Below are positions 53,261-62,966 of a stretch of 64,000 nt of DNA, piece after piece. Where the stretch lies: NCBI RefSeq assembly GCF_005887615.1, contig NZ_VANS01000001.1, positions 1,468,023-1,532,022 on the forward strand, given 5' to 3'. The notes under the pieces are model-generated. The model was not told the DNA's origin and searched no databases. It worked only from the letters and a program-made list of their open reading frames with translations. Each line of letters begins with the position of its first letter. The stretch's first letter is position 1. This DNA is from Sulfitobacter sabulilitoris. Its GTDB lineage: Bacteria > Pseudomonadota > Alphaproteobacteria > Rhodobacterales > Rhodobacteraceae. Made by a program: the position numbers and the translations under genes.

Positions 53261-54153
53261 CCGGCGCCGCCGACGCGCACGCGCAACCGCTTGATCCGGC
53301 GCGGATCGGCGTCGATCACCTCGAATTCGATGCCGTCGGGGTGGATCACGACCTCGCCGCGCGCGGGCACACGGCCCGACAGCATGAACACCAGACCGCC
53401 CAGCGTGTCGATCTCTTCCTCGTCCACTTCGTCGTGGTCGGTCAGGGACTTGCCGATTTCGGCCTCGAATTCCTCCAGCGGCGTCTTGGCCAGCGCGAGG
53501 TAGCAGCCGGGCTTTTCCTCGGTCCAGTTGAGACCCTCGTCGACATCGTGTTCGTCCTCGATCTGCCCGATGACCTGTTCGATCAGGTCCTCGATGGTCA
53601 CCAGCCCGTCCACGCCGCCGTACTCGTCGATCACCAGCGCCATGTGGCGGCGTTCGGCCTGCATCTTGGTCAGCAGCACGCCGATGGTCATCGACGGCGG
53701 CACGAACAGCAGCGGACGCAGCATGGCGCGCAGATCGAAACCGGTCGCGTCGCCGTTGAAGCCGTGGGTCAGCGCCAGATCCTTGAGATGCGCGAGCCCA
53801 ACGGGCGTATCGAGCGTGCCGTCGTAGACCGGCAGGCGCGTCATCCCGCTTTCCTTGAACACCGCGACCAGTTCATCGAGGGTCGAGGTGACCGGCACGG
53901 CGACGATTTCGGCCTTGGGGATGGCCACGTCATCGACCCGCATCCGGCGCAGGTTGATCATGCCGTGCGTGGTGGGGCGTTCGGGTGCCTGCGGCTCCGG
54001 CGCGTCCTCGGTTTCGCCCTCGTAAGGGCTGAGCGCGCCGATCACGCGCGACAGAAAACTGCCAGATTTTCCAGTGGGTTCATCGTCGGTAGAAGGGTCA
54101 ACATCCGACTGCGCGCCAAGCGCTGCGTCAGACGATCCGTCGGTGTCGGGCAT
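53257..54153 (-). CDS. Hemolysin family / CorC-like CBS-domain protein
   Basis: A 298-residue soluble protein. Two CBS domains (about 75-205, including MTRLPVYDGTLDTPVG and ALVIDEYGGVDGLVTIEDL) and a C-terminal CorC_HlyC domain (GLVFMLSGRVPARGE) are present. The N-terminal 40 residues are acidic and variable. Members support magnesium/cobalt efflux and often sit between ybeY and lnt, as here. No membrane segment. Confidence 0.93.
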   Translation of the reverse strand: MPDTDGSSDAALGAQSDVDPSTDDEPTGKSGSFLSRVIGALSPYEGETEDAPEPQAPERPTTHGMINLRRMRVDDVAIPKAEIVAVPVTSTLDELVAVFKESGMTRLPVYDGTLDTPVGLAHLKDLALTHGFNGDATGFDLRAMLRPLLFVPPSMTIGVLLTKMQAERRHMALVIDEYGGVDGLVTIEDLIEQVIGQIEDEHDVDEGLNWTEEKPGCYLALAKTPLEEFEAEIGKSLTDHDEVDEEEIDTLGGLVFMLSGRVPARGEVVIHPDGIEFEVIDADPRRIKRLRVRVGGAG

Positions 54154-54188
54154 GTGGTCCTGTCCAGGGCAATTACGGCGGTCTTCGC

Positions 54189-54695
54189 CTATCCAACCCT
54201 ATATGGGTCATCAAGACCCAATTTGCCAAGTATTTCAGTCTCGATGCGCTCCATCAGCGTGGCATCCGGGTCACGAACATGATCGTAGCCCAACAGGTGC
54301 AGGATACCGTGCACGATGAGGTGGGTCACATGGGCCGATACCGGCTTGCCCGCGGCCTGCGCTTCGGCGGCGCAGGTGTCATAGGCGATGGCGATATCGC
54401 CCAGCTCAAAGGCGCCGCCCGGATCGGGCGCGGGCGGGTCCGGCCGCCGCCCCGGTTCGTCGGCGGCCAGCTCCTCGGCGGGCCAGCTCAGTACATTCGT
54501 GGCGGTGGGCTTGTCGCGGAACTCGGCGTTCAGAACGGCGATGCGCGCATCGTCGCAGGCCAGGAGCGCGATTTCGACGGCGCCGGGGTCGATCCCCTGA
54601 TGTTCAAGGGTCGCGGTGGCGGCGGCCTGTGCCAGCGCATCGAGGTCCAGCGCCTGCCAGCGGGGATCCTCGCAGACCAGATCGACGGGGCCCAT
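54189..54695 (-). CDS. ybeY: rRNA maturation RNase YbeY
   Basis: A 168-residue metalloprotein needed for 16S 3'-end maturation and ribosome quality control. HLIVHGILHLLGYDH carries the three zinc histidines, and NVLSWPAEE is the other conserved segment. It lies between phoH and the corC-like gene, the usual order. Confidence 0.95.
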   Translation of the reverse strand: MGPVDLVCEDPRWQALDLDALAQAAATATLEHQGIDPGAVEIALLACDDARIAVLNAEFRDKPTATNVLSWPAEELAADEPGRRPDPPAPDPGGAFELGDIAIAYDTCAAEAQAAGKPVSAHVTHLIVHGILHLLGYDHVRDPDATLMERIETEILGKLGLDDPYRVG

Positions 54696-54711
54696 GTCAG
54701 GCCTGCGTGGG

Positions 54712-54753
54712 GGCCAGCCCCCACACCCCCGGGATATTTGGAAACACGAGAAG
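54712..54753. repeat. REP-like element (copy 2, single-armed)
   Basis: A GC hairpin (GTGGGGGCC-AGCCCCCAC) is followed by ACCCCCGGGATATTTGG and AAACACGAGAAG. This matches, in order and sequence, one half of the element at 34534-34617 in inverse orientation. It lies between phoH and ybeY. Confidence 0.7.
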
Positions 54754-54767
54754 CATGAAGGGCACCA

Positions 54768-55784
54768 TCAGACCAGACCGGTATCGGCCTCGTAGGCTTC
54801 GATGATGGCGGCGACGAGCGGGTGGCGCACCACGTCCTTGGAGGTGAAATAGTTGAAGCTGATCTTGGGGATCGTCTTGAGCAGACGCTCGGCGTCAGCG
54901 AGGCCCGACGGGACACCGCGCGGCAGGTCGATCTGGGTGCGGTCTCCGGTGATGACCATGCGCGACCCCTCGCCCAGACGGGTGAGGAACATCTTCATCT
55001 GCATCGAGGTGGCGTTCTGCGCCTCGTCCAGCACCACAAAGGCATTGCTGAGCGTGCGCCCCCGCATGAAGGCAAGCGGGGCGATTTCGATCTTTTTCTC
55101 CTCGACCAGCTTGGCCAGCTGCTTGCCCGGCAGAAAGTCGTTCAGCGCGTCATAGAGCGGCTGCATGTAGGGATCGACCTTGTCCTTCATGTCGCCGGGC
55201 AGAAAGCCGAGGCGTTCGCCCGCCTCCACGGCCGGACGGCTGAGGATGATCTTGTCCACGTGGCCGCCGATGAACATCGACACGCCCACGGCCACGGCGA
55301 GATAGGTCTTGCCGGTGCCCGCGGGGCCGATGCCGAACGCCAGTTCGTTGTCGAACAGGGACTGGACATAGGTCTTTTGCGCCTCGGTGCGCGGTTCCAC
55401 CCGTTTCTTGCGGGTCTGGATTTCGATCCGCGCGCCCATCGGCATTTCCAGCTGGTCGCCGTTCTCGACATCCACGGGGTCCTCGAACGGGCCCATGCGC
55501 AATTCGCGATCCACATCCGCAGGCTCCACGCTGCGCCCCCCTTCGAGGCGGGCGTAAAGCGCGTGCAGGACCCGCAGCGCGTCGGTCTGCGCCTCGGCGG
55601 CGCCCATCACGGAAAGCTGGTTGCCCCGGCGCACGATCTGCACGTCGAGCGCGGTTTCAATCGCGGCAAGATGCGCGTCGTAGGGGCCACAAAGATCGAT
55701 GAGAAGGCGGTTGTCGGGAAACTCGACCGTGCCACGGGGTATGTCGCGCACGGGAGGAGGCGGAGTTGAGATGCTGGAAGGCAA
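54768..55784 (-). CDS. PhoH family protein (PhoH-like ATPase)
   Basis: A 338-residue P-loop ATPase. GPAGTGKTYLAVAVG is Walker A and FVVLDEAQNATSMQMKMFLTRLG is Walker B with the sensor region; an N-terminal KH-like domain (about 18-90) begins VEFPDNRLLIDLCGPYD. The TTG at 55784 was chosen because AAGGAG lies about six bases before it; an in-frame ATG at 55838 has no ribosome site but cannot be ruled out. It is upstream of ybeY and downstream of miaB in the same direction. Role in RNA metabolism is inferred from the family. Confidence 0.92.
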   Translation of the reverse strand: MPSSISTPPPPVRDIPRGTVEFPDNRLLIDLCGPYDAHLAAIETALDVQIVRRGNQLSVMGAAEAQTDALRVLHALYARLEGGRSVEPADVDRELRMGPFEDPVDVENGDQLEMPMGARIEIQTRKKRVEPRTEAQKTYVQSLFDNELAFGIGPAGTGKTYLAVAVGVSMFIGGHVDKIILSRPAVEAGERLGFLPGDMKDKVDPYMQPLYDALNDFLPGKQLAKLVEEKKIEIAPLAFMRGRTLSNAFVVLDEAQNATSMQMKMFLTRLGEGSRMVITGDRTQIDLPRGVPSGLADAERLLKTIPKISFNYFTSKDVVRHPLVAAIIEAYEADTGLV

Positions 55785-56156
55785 TACCTGCTCCTTGCGG
55801 GTAAGAGTCGCTGTGAGGGTGCCAACTTCGGGCACCATGCGCAAGCGCGCGCGGACGTATTTCGCCGCTTTGGATCAAAAAAGCCGTGGTGCGTTGCGGC
55901 AACCTGCCGCATCGGCGGGCAGCGGCGCTGCGGCAGGCCAAGGCATCGCGGCGCAGGCGTCGATGCAGATGACCGAGGCCGATCTGCGCGCGCCGGGTGT
56001 CCCGGTGCCGGTGCCGCCCCCGCTGGCCGCGCGGCGCGCACATTGGACATCGCGCAAGGCCCGAGAGGATCGCGGCCCCGTCGAGGTGGGGCAGACCGAA
56101 AAAGGCCGGGATGCGATTGCGCCCCGGCCAAAATCTTTACGATGCCCCCTATGGGA
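55785..56156. other. Spacer upstream of phoH
   Basis: About 370 bases without a supported gene. It contains the terminator at 56098-56129 and probably the phoH promoter. CTGCCGCATCGGCGGGCAG and related GC repeats near 55910 could form hairpins. Confidence 0.35.
56098..56129 (-). terminator. Rho-independent terminator after the lipoprotein gene
   Basis: GGCCGGG/CCCGGCC (56123-56129 and 56104-56110 on the minus strand) with an unpaired loop of about 12 bases, then five T (56099-56103). It ends the two-gene envelope unit. Confidence 0.75.
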
Positions 56157-56480
56157 TCAGTTGGGATCGCGGATGCTTGATCCGGCCTTGAAATCGCCCA
56201 CTGTCTGCGTCGGTGCGGCCACGCCCGAACAGACCGGTTTGCCATATTTGTCGAGCCGCGCGGACAGATATCCTTCGACGCCATCGTCGATGATCCAGTG
56301 ATCGCAGCCGTTGGGATCGACCCAGATACCGGCCTTGAGCTGGCTCAGGTCCTTGCCATCGACGCCGCGGTCGACCGTCTTGTCAGCCGGATAGCCGTTG
56401 CCGAAACCGGCTTCGTAATCACCGCAGGCCGATAGGCCAGTGGCGGCAGAGAGGACCAGTATGAGTTTGAATGATGTCAC
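56157..56480 (-). CDS. Small lipoprotein with a two-cysteine IWVDPxGC module
   Basis: A 107-residue protein with signal peptide and lipobox (LSAC, lipidated Cys near 19). The mature part contains IWVDPNGCDHWIIDDGVEGY at about 52-71, then GKPVC near 83-87. The same module occurs in the next gene upstream. The two cysteines may form a disulfide in the periplasm. Function is unknown. It lies 12 bp after the OmpA-like gene, so it is cotranscribed. Confidence 0.78.
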   Translation of the reverse strand: MTSFKLILVLSAATGLSACGDYEAGFGNGYPADKTVDRGVDGKDLSQLKAGIWVDPNGCDHWIIDDGVEGYLSARLDKYGKPVCSGVAAPTQTVGDFKAGSSIRDPN

Positions 56481-56492
56481 TGTCTTGTCCCC

Positions 56493-57083
56493 TTAGCGGA
56501 TGCAGATGATTTCGACGCGACGGTTCTTGGCCATCCCGGCAACGCTGTTATTGGGCGCCGCGGGCAGCCGTTCGCCGTAGCCGCGCACATCGGAAATACG
56601 CGCGCCGGCCGCTTTGGCCACGCGCGCCACCGAATTGGCCCGGTTCAGCGACAGGCGCATGTTGTAGGCGTCGGACGCCCGGCTATCGGTGTGGCCGGTG
56701 ATGATATAGGCGGTGGCGTTGGCGTCCTGGAAGAACTTGCGCAGGGCTTCCTGGCCGGGTTTGTGGATGCGGTAGCTGTCGGTCGCGAAATACTGGTCGG
56801 TGTTCATCACGCCGCACACATCGCCACGCCGGCACACCGGGATCCCCTGACGGGTGGTGTGCGGGGTCATGTATCCCTCGGCGCCATCATCCATGACCCA
56901 ATGTTCGCATCCGTCGGGATCGACCCAGATCGTCGGGATGTACTGGCCCTTGTCGCGGCCCTGCTGCGATTTGGTCTGTGCCTGCGCCTGGGCGCCGTGC
57001 AGCGCCACGGCCGCGGCAATCGCCAGTGCGGCGCACCCGCGCATTGCCTTGATGATGGAAGATCCCACAGCCTTGTCCCTCAC
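56493..57083 (-). CDS. OmpA family protein with an N-terminal IWVDPxGC module
   Basis: A 196-residue exported protein. A hydrophobic signal (CAALAIAAAVALHGAQAQAQ) is cleaved near 36. The mature part starts with IWVDPDGCEHWVMDDGAEGY and GIPVC, then a C-terminal OmpA-like domain (about 90-196: IITGHTDSRASDAYNMRLSL, NRRVEIICIR) that binds peptidoglycan. The start is the GTG at 57083 with GAGGAAC upstream; GTG or ATG further in is possible. Conserved with the downstream lipoprotein. It probably links outer membrane or periplasmic factors to the cell wall. Confidence 0.85.
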   Translation of the reverse strand: MRDKAVGSSIIKAMRGCAALAIAAAVALHGAQAQAQTKSQQGRDKGQYIPTIWVDPDGCEHWVMDDGAEGYMTPHTTRQGIPVCRRGDVCGVMNTDQYFATDSYRIHKPGQEALRKFFQDANATAYIITGHTDSRASDAYNMRLSLNRANSVARVAKAAGARISDVRGYGERLPAAPNNSVAGMAKNRRVEIICIR

Positions 57084-57273
57084 TCTTGTTCCTCATGAAA
57101 AAACGGCCATGGCGAACAGAGCGGCCACGCCTCGCGGAATGTGGAAAGACTATGTAATATTTATGGCGCTGTGAAGATGATTAAACCACATATTGTGTCT
57201 AATTTGGCACCACTCCCCAATGGAGAGGCGCATTATCCACAATCACAAGGCAATGGCGGCGCGTCGCACAGGG

Positions 57274-58596
57274 TCAGATCGGGCGACCGGCGAGCGAATT
57301 TGCCTTGGCCTGCACGATTCTGACGGGGACGATATCACCCACCTTGGCCTGCCCGCCATCGATGTGCACGGCGTGCAGATACTCGGATTTTCCGACCATC
57401 TGCCCCGGCAGGCGGCCGGGTTTTTCCACCAGCACACGCACCTCGCAACCGACCATGTCGGTCTGGATCTGCTGCTGGTGCCGGGTGATCAGGGCCTGGA
57501 TGCGCTGCAGGCGGTCGTCCGCGGCGGCGGGGTCGATCTGGCCGCGCTCGGCGGCGGGGGTACCGGGGCGCGTCGAATATTTGAACGAATAGGCATAGCC
57601 GTATTTCACCTCTTCGATCAGGTCCAGCGTGGCCTGGAAATGCGCTTCCGTCTCTTCGGGGAAGCCGACGATGAAGTCGCCCGACAAGACGATATCGGGG
57701 CGCGCGGCGCGGATGCGGTCGATCACCCGCAAATAGCTTTCGGCGGTGTGGCTGCGGTTCATCCGTTTGAGGATGTAATCGCTGCCCGACTGCACCGGCA
57801 GGTGCAGGTATGGCATCAGCTTGGCGCAGTTGGCATGCGCCTCCAGCAGATCGTCGGTCATGTCGTTGGGGTGGCTGGTGGTAAAGCGGATCCGCTCCAG
57901 CCCGTCGATCTCGGCCAGCGCCCAGATCAGCGCGGCAAGCGAATAATCCCGCCCTGCCGGCCCTTCGCCATGGTAGGCATTGACGTTCTGGCCCAGCAGG
58001 GTGATCTCGCGCACGCCACGCTCCACCAGGTCCCTTGCCTCGTCCAGGATACGGTTCACCGGGCGGCTGACCTCGGCGCCGCGGGTGTAGGGCACCACGC
58101 AAAAGGCGCAGAACTTGTCGCAGCCTTCCTGCACCGTCAGGAACGCGGCGGGCGCGCGCGCGGCCTTGGGGCGGGCGGCAAGGTGGTCGAACTTGTCCTC
58201 CGCCGGGAAATCGGTGTCGAGCGCGCTGCGCCCCGCGCGGACCTCGGCCTCCATTTGGCCAAGACGGTGATAGGATTGCGGACCGACCACCAGATCGACG
58301 GCCGGCTGGCGGCGCATGATTTCCGCGCCCTCCGCCTGCGCCACGCAGCCCGCCACGCCGATCTTGAGATCGGGATTGGCGGCCTTCAGCGGCTTGAGAC
58401 GACCGAGTTCGGAATAGACTTTTTCGGCGGCCTTTTCCCGGATGTGGCAGGTGTTGAGCAGGATCATGTCCGCATCGTCGGCCCGGTCCGTCGCCACATA
58501 CCCCTGCGCGCCCAGCGTTTCGGCCATGCGTTCGCTGTCGTAGACGTTCATCTGGCAGCCGTAGGTCTTGATAAACAGCTTTTTCGGCGCGGACAT
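57274..58596 (-). CDS. miaB: tRNA-2-methylthio-N6-dimethylallyladenosine synthase
   Basis: A 440-residue radical-SAM methylthiotransferase. The N-terminal UPF0004 cluster starts [15 protein letters not shown] (C14), with further cysteines in [11 protein letters not shown] and AGCVAQ. The radical-SAM motif is [15 protein letters not shown], and a C-terminal TRAM domain follows. It modifies A37 of tRNAs reading U-starting codons. The start at 58596 has GGAGCC upstream. It precedes the OmpA/phoH region, as in many relatives. Confidence 0.96.
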   Translation of the reverse strand: MSAPKKLFIKTYGCQMNVYDSERMAETLGAQGYVATDRADDADMILLNTCHIREKAAEKVYSELGRLKPLKAANPDLKIGVAGCVAQAEGAEIMRRQPAVDLVVGPQSYHRLGQMEAEVRAGRSALDTDFPAEDKFDHLAARPKAARAPAAFLTVQEGCDKFCAFCVVPYTRGAEVSRPVNRILDEARDLVERGVREITLLGQNVNAYHGEGPAGRDYSLAALIWALAEIDGLERIRFTTSHPNDMTDDLLEAHANCAKLMPYLHLPVQSGSDYILKRMNRSHTAESYLRVIDRIRAARPDIVLSGDFIVGFPEETEAHFQATLDLIEEVKYGYAYSFKYSTRPGTPAAERGQIDPAAADDRLQRIQALITRHQQQIQTDMVGCEVRVLVEKPGRLPGQMVGKSEYLHAVHIDGGQAKVGDIVPVRIVQAKANSLAGRPI

Positions 58597-58710
58597 GGGG
58601 CGGCTCCGGTAAGAATGTGCGAATGGCCGGGTCACTAGCAGTCGCAGCGCAGGCTTGCAATGCACAGTGATTTAACCGATTCTGCCACACAGTCCCGCAG
58701 TCGAGGTTCC

Positions 58711-59580
58711 ATGCGCTATTCCAGCTTAAGCCAATTCCTGAAAGACGGCAAAGCGGCACTTGCCAAGGGGCCGGTCGCCATCGTGATGGTCGAGGATGAC
58801 GTGGAGATCGACACCACCCTGCGCCACCACCAGCAGGCGGGCTTTGCCAGCGTGATCGCCCTGATGCCGCCCATGTTCGACCTGCCGCGCGATCTGACGG
58901 AAACCGTGTCGCGCATCGACCATGACATCAGCACCGAGGGCGCTGTCGAAGACGCGCTCAACCGGATCATTGCGGTCGCCCCACCGGTCTGGATGTATTA
59001 CGGCTTCAACGCCGAATACCTGTTCTACCCGTTTTGCGAGACCCGGTCGGTGGGCGAAATGCTGGCCTTTCAGACCGAAGAGCGGCGCGATGCGGTGCTG
59101 ACCTATGTGGTCGATCTGTATGCCGAGGATCTCGGGCGATTTCCCGACGCGGTTTCGCTCGATCATGCGCATCTGGACCGATCGGGGTATTACGCGCTGG
59201 CGCGCAGCGATCCGGCCAACCACAACCACCCCAAGGAACGGCAGCTCGACTTTTTCGGCGGGCTGCGCTGGCGGTTCGAGGAACACGTGCCAAGCGCCCG
59301 GCGCAAGATCGACCGCATCGCGCTGTTCCGGGCCAAACCGGGGCTGAGGCTGCGTGCCGACCACACGTTCAACGACGAGGAATACAACACCTACGCCTGC
59401 CCCTGGCACCACAACATCACCGCGGCGGTCTGTTCGTTCCGCACTGCCAAGGCGCTCAAGCGCAATCCCGGCAGCACCTACGACATCGAGACGTTCAAAT
59501 GGCACAATTCCGCGCCGTTCGAATGGCATTCGCGGCAGTTGCTGGATCTGGGCCTGATGGAGCCGGGCCAGTGGTTCTGA
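58711..59580 (+). CDS. Uncharacterised protein, possible glycosyltransferase-like
   Basis: A 289-residue soluble protein. VAIVMVEDDVEIDTTLRHHQQAGF near the N-terminus recalls a Rossmann strand followed by an aspartate-rich loop, and PACPWHHNITAAV-like CPWHHN near 245 is striking. A distant glycosyltransferase fold is possible but not established. No signal peptide or membrane segment is seen. The start is ATG 58711 with GAGG upstream. It is divergent from miaB and convergent with the dioxygenase gene. Confidence 0.7.
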   Translation: MRYSSLSQFLKDGKAALAKGPVAIVMVEDDVEIDTTLRHHQQAGFASVIALMPPMFDLPRDLTETVSRIDHDISTEGAVEDALNRIIAVAPPVWMYYGFNAEYLFYPFCETRSVGEMLAFQTEERRDAVLTYVVDLYAEDLGRFPDAVSLDHAHLDRSGYYALARSDPANHNHPKERQLDFFGGLRWRFEEHVPSARRKIDRIALFRAKPGLRLRADHTFNDEEYNTYACPWHHNITAAVCSFRTAKALKRNPGSTYDIETFKWHNSAPFEWHSRQLLDLGLMEPGQWF

Positions 59581-59651
59581 CCGGCTGAGCGGCGACCGGC
59601 AGCCGCGGCGGCGGTCGGCTTCAGATGGTTTGAGCCATAAGAAACCCGCGG

Positions 59652-60470
59652 CTACCGCACCGGATCAGCGGTATCGCGGCGATAGATGGTCGGAAACCAG
59701 TCATCGCGCAGCCGCTGGCCCTGCACCATGTCATGCCCCGGAAAGGGCGGCGATGTGGGGCCGGGCCGCCGGGTATACCGCGCATCATCCCCCACCATGC
59801 GGACCGAAAACGCGCGCCGCCGCGCCGCGGTGGCATTGCCCCGCGCGCCATGCAGCACCGCAAAGTGAAAGGCCACCGCATCGCCCGGCTGCATCGCCCA
59901 TTCCAGCACGCGCAGGCCTTCCGCGTCGGGGTCCGGCACGGGAATATAGGCGTCCGTCTCGGGATAGAAGCTGGTCTGCGACAGCCAGCGGGTCGGCAGC
60001 ACGGGGCGCGGCCAGAGGTGAGAACCCGCCACGCAGCGCAGCGATGCGTCCGTCACCGGGTCGAGCGGCGACCAGAAGCTGACGGTCTGTCGCCCCTCGA
60101 CGAAATAATAGGGGCCGTCCTGATGCCAGGGCGTCGGCTTGGCGGTGCCCGGTTCCTTGACCAATACGTGATCGTGGAACAGCTGCGTCGTCTCGCTTTG
60201 CATGAGATCGGCGGCCACCTCGGCCGCCGGGCTGGTGCGGATCGCCTGTTCGAACGCGGGGATGCGCTGCCAGTTGCAGTAATCGTCAAAAAACCGCCCC
60301 GCCGCGCCCGGCTCGAGGTTTTCGGCCGCATAGGGGCCGGGCGACGCCATGTTCTGCGCCACCCCGTCGCGCAGGCTGTCGACGTGATCGGCGAACAGCC
60401 CCTTGACCAGGACTGCACCGTCACGGGCGAAGTCATCGATATGGCGTTGGGTGATCAGGGGGTGCGGCAT
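59652..60470 (-). CDS. Phytanoyl-CoA dioxygenase family protein
   Basis: A 272-residue Fe(II)/2-oxoglutarate oxygenase of the PhyH type. H116 and D118 in PTPWHQDGPYYF, and a distal His in AFHFAVLHGARGN, form the iron facial triad; an Arg follows for 2-oxoglutarate. It hydroxylates an unknown substrate. Single gene, convergent with the uncharacterised gene and followed by irr upstream on the same strand. Confidence 0.9.
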   Translation of the reverse strand: MPHPLITQRHIDDFARDGAVLVKGLFADHVDSLRDGVAQNMASPGPYAAENLEPGAAGRFFDDYCNWQRIPAFEQAIRTSPAAEVAADLMQSETTQLFHDHVLVKEPGTAKPTPWHQDGPYYFVEGRQTVSFWSPLDPVTDASLRCVAGSHLWPRPVLPTRWLSQTSFYPETDAYIPVPDPDAEGLRVLEWAMQPGDAVAFHFAVLHGARGNATAARRRAFSVRMVGDDARYTRRPGPTSPPFPGHDMVQGQRLRDDWFPTIYRRDTADPVR

Positions 60471-60519
60471 GGGCGCAATGTCCGGTTCGGGCCGCCGCCG
60501 TCAGGGCGTCGGACAGGGA

Positions 60520-60936
60520 TCAGGAGCGGCGGCGCAGGCGGATCACCACATCGACCGACGCGATCTGCGCGCCGTCCGGGGCATCGGGCAGTTGCGAAAT
60601 CACAAGCTGGTCCGAAGGCGCATCGGTCAGGCGACCGTCGTCTTCCCAGAAGAAATGCGGGTGGTCGTGCGTATTGGTGTCGAAATAGCTCTTGGAGCCG
60701 TCCACCGTGACTTCCTGCATCAGGCCCGCCTCGCAGAACGCGCGCAGCGTGTTGTAGACCGTGGCCAGCGACACCGCCTCGCCCTGCGCCTTGGCCGCGT
60801 CGAAAAGGCTTTCGGCGGTGACATGGCGGTTCTGGCCGTCGCCCACCAGCAAGGTGGCAAGCGTCACCCGTTGCCGCGTGGGCCGCAGCCCCGCCTGCGC
60901 GAGCCAGTCTGTCCCGATGTCATGTTGCGTGCGCAC
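60520..60936 (-). CDS. irr: Fur family iron response regulator Irr
   Basis: A 138-residue Fur-type regulator. The winged helix is in the N-terminal half (SLATVYNTLRAFCEAGL), and HDHPHFF near 90 is the Irr-type histidine motif. No N-terminal heme-regulatory Cys-Pro is present, as in other Rhodobacterales Irr. The start is GTG at 60936. It is divergent from fabA with about 245 bp between; Irr sites may lie there but were not identified. It probably controls iron and heme genes. Confidence 0.93.
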   Translation of the reverse strand: MRTQHDIGTDWLAQAGLRPTRQRVTLATLLVGDGQNRHVTAESLFDAAKAQGEAVSLATVYNTLRAFCEAGLMQEVTVDGSKSYFDTNTHDHPHFFWEDDGRLTDAPSDQLVISQLPDAPDGAQIASVDVVIRLRRRS

Positions 60937-61180
60937 GATAGCAGCCCCTTTGAACCTTGCGCACTATATAAGGCGTCTTGGCGGGAGTTTTCAAATGAAA
61001 ATCCGGTGACGGCCGCAGGACCGTCCGGCGCCGACGCATCCCCCGCGCCCGATCCCCGGCGGGGCCTGCCCGCGTGCGCCGGGTCGTGGCGCACGACGCG
61101 GCACTCTTGCAGGATCGTCCAAGGCGGTGCTAGACCGGGTGAAATATTCAAGCGACACCGAGCAGGAGACGTGCGCACCG

Positions 61181-61690
61181 ATGGCCGATTACCCCACGAG
61201 CTTTGACAAGGACGACCTATTGAAATGCGCCCGTGGGGAGTTGTTTGGCCCCGGCAACGCGCAACTGCCCGAACCGCCGATGCTGATGATGGACCGGATC
61301 ACCGACATCTCCGGCGACGGCGGCCCGCACGGCAAGGGCCACGTGGTCGCGGAATTCGATATCACCCCCGACCTGTGGTTCTTTGAATGCCACTTTCCCG
61401 GCAATCCGATCATGCCCGGCTGCCTGGGCCTCGACGGGCTGTGGCAACTGACCGGTTTCAATCTTGGCTGGCGCGGATGGCAGGGGCGTGGCTACGCACT
61501 GGGCGTGGGCGAGGTCAAGCTGACCGGCATGGTGCGCCCCGACCGCAAGATGCTGACCTATCATGTCGATTTCACCAAGGCGATCCAGACCCGCCGCCTG
61601 ACGATGGGTGTCGCCAACGGACGGGTGGAAGCGGATGGCGAAACCATCTATCAGGTCACCGACATGAAAGTCGCGCTGTCGGAAAACTAA
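61181..61690 (+). CDS. fabA: 3-hydroxydecanoyl-ACP dehydratase/isomerase
   Basis: A 169-residue hot-dog enzyme for unsaturated fatty acid synthesis. H71 in [13 protein letters not shown] and D85 in [10 protein letters not shown] are the catalytic pair. AGGAGAC precedes the ATG at 61181; a longer frame upstream is not family length. First of fabA-fabB-fabI. Confidence 0.96.
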   Translation: MADYPTSFDKDDLLKCARGELFGPGNAQLPEPPMLMMDRITDISGDGGPHGKGHVVAEFDITPDLWFFECHFPGNPIMPGCLGLDGLWQLTGFNLGWRGWQGRGYALGVGEVKLTGMVRPDRKMLTYHVDFTKAIQTRRLTMGVANGRVEADGETIYQVTDMKVALSEN

Positions 61691-61727
61691 GCCGGCGCGC
61701 CAATTTGCCGGAACAAAGGAGTGCGCC

Positions 61728-62957
61728 ATGCGCCGTGTGGTCGTGACAGGGATGGGCATCGTCTCATCCATCGGAAACAACGTCGAGGAGGTTCTGGCCT
61801 CGCTCAAGGCGGGCACCTGCGGGATCGTGGCCAGCCCCGAGATGGCCGAGCACGGCTTTCGCAGCCGGATCGCCGGCACCCTCAAGATCGACGTGGCCGA
61901 GCATGTGGACAAGCGCACGCTGCGCTTCATGGGCCCTGGTGCGGCCTATGCGCATATCGCGATGGGTCAGGCGATCGCCGACGCGGGCCTTGACGAAGAT
62001 GTCATCTCCAACCCGCGCACCGGGCTCGTGGCCGGCTCCGGCGGGCCATCGACCAGCGCGATGTTCACCGCGCACAACGTGGTAAAGGACACCGGCGCGA
62101 CCAAGCGGATCGGGCCGTTTTCGGTGCCGAAATGCATGTCCTCCACGGTCAGCGCGAACCTGTCGACGGCCTACAAGATCAAGGGCATCAACTATTCCAT
62201 CACCTCGGCCTGCTCCACGTCGCTGCATTGCATCGGCAACGCGGCCGAACAGATCATGATGGGCAAGCAGGACGTGATGTTCGCCGGTGGCGGCGAAGAA
62301 CTGGACTGGACCCTGTCGTGCCTGTTCGACGCCATGGGCGCGATGAGCAGCAAGTACAACGACGCCCCCGAAACCGCGAGCCGCGCCTTTGACGCGGACC
62401 GCGACGGGTTCGTGATCTCGGGCGGCGGCGGCATGTTGGTGCTCGAGGAGCTGGAGCACGCGAAAGCGCGCGGCGCAAAGATCTATGCCGAAGTCACCGG
62501 CTATGCCGCGACCAGCGACGGCCACGACATGGTGGCCCCGTCGGGCGAAGGCGGCGAGCGCGCGATGCGTCTGGCACTGGGCACCCTGCCCGAGGGGCGC
62601 AAGGTCGGGTACATCAACGCGCATGGCACCTCCACCCCCGTCGGCGACGTGGGCGAGATCGAAGCCGTGCGCCGCGTCTTCGGGCAAGGCAACACGCCGC
62701 CCGTCAGTTCGACCAAGTCGATGACCGGCCACGCCCAGGGCGCCGCCGGCGCGCTCGAGGCGATCTTCAGCCTCTTGATGCTCGAGCATGATTTCATCGC
62801 CCGGTCGATCAACGTGCAAAACCTGGACCCCAGGCTCGATCCCTCCGAAATCGCGCTTGAGCGGGTGGACAATGCCGGTCTTGACAGCGTGATGACCAAC
62901 AGCTTCGGCTTCGGCGGCACCAACGGGTCGATGATCCTTTCGAAATTTCTGGGATAA
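61728..62957 (+). CDS. fabB: Beta-ketoacyl-ACP synthase I
   Basis: A 409-residue condensing enzyme. The active Cys lies in SACSTSLHCIGNA, His in INAHGTSTPVGD, and the second His in KSMTGHAQGAAG. With FabA it makes unsaturated acyl chains. AAAGGAG precedes the ATG. It is 37 bp after fabA and 9 bp before fabI. Confidence 0.96.
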   Translation: MRRVVVTGMGIVSSIGNNVEEVLASLKAGTCGIVASPEMAEHGFRSRIAGTLKIDVAEHVDKRTLRFMGPGAAYAHIAMGQAIADAGLDEDVISNPRTGLVAGSGGPSTSAMFTAHNVVKDTGATKRIGPFSVPKCMSSTVSANLSTAYKIKGINYSITSACSTSLHCIGNAAEQIMMGKQDVMFAGGGEELDWTLSCLFDAMGAMSSKYNDAPETASRAFDADRDGFVISGGGGMLVLEELEHAKARGAKIYAEVTGYAATSDGHDMVAPSGEGGERAMRLALGTLPEGRKVGYINAHGTSTPVGDVGEIEAVRRVFGQGNTPPVSSTKSMTGHAQGAAGALEAIFSLLMLEHDFIARSINVQNLDPRLDPSEIALERVDNAGLDSVMTNSFGFGGTNGSMILSKFLG

Positions 62958-62966
62958 GAAATCATT

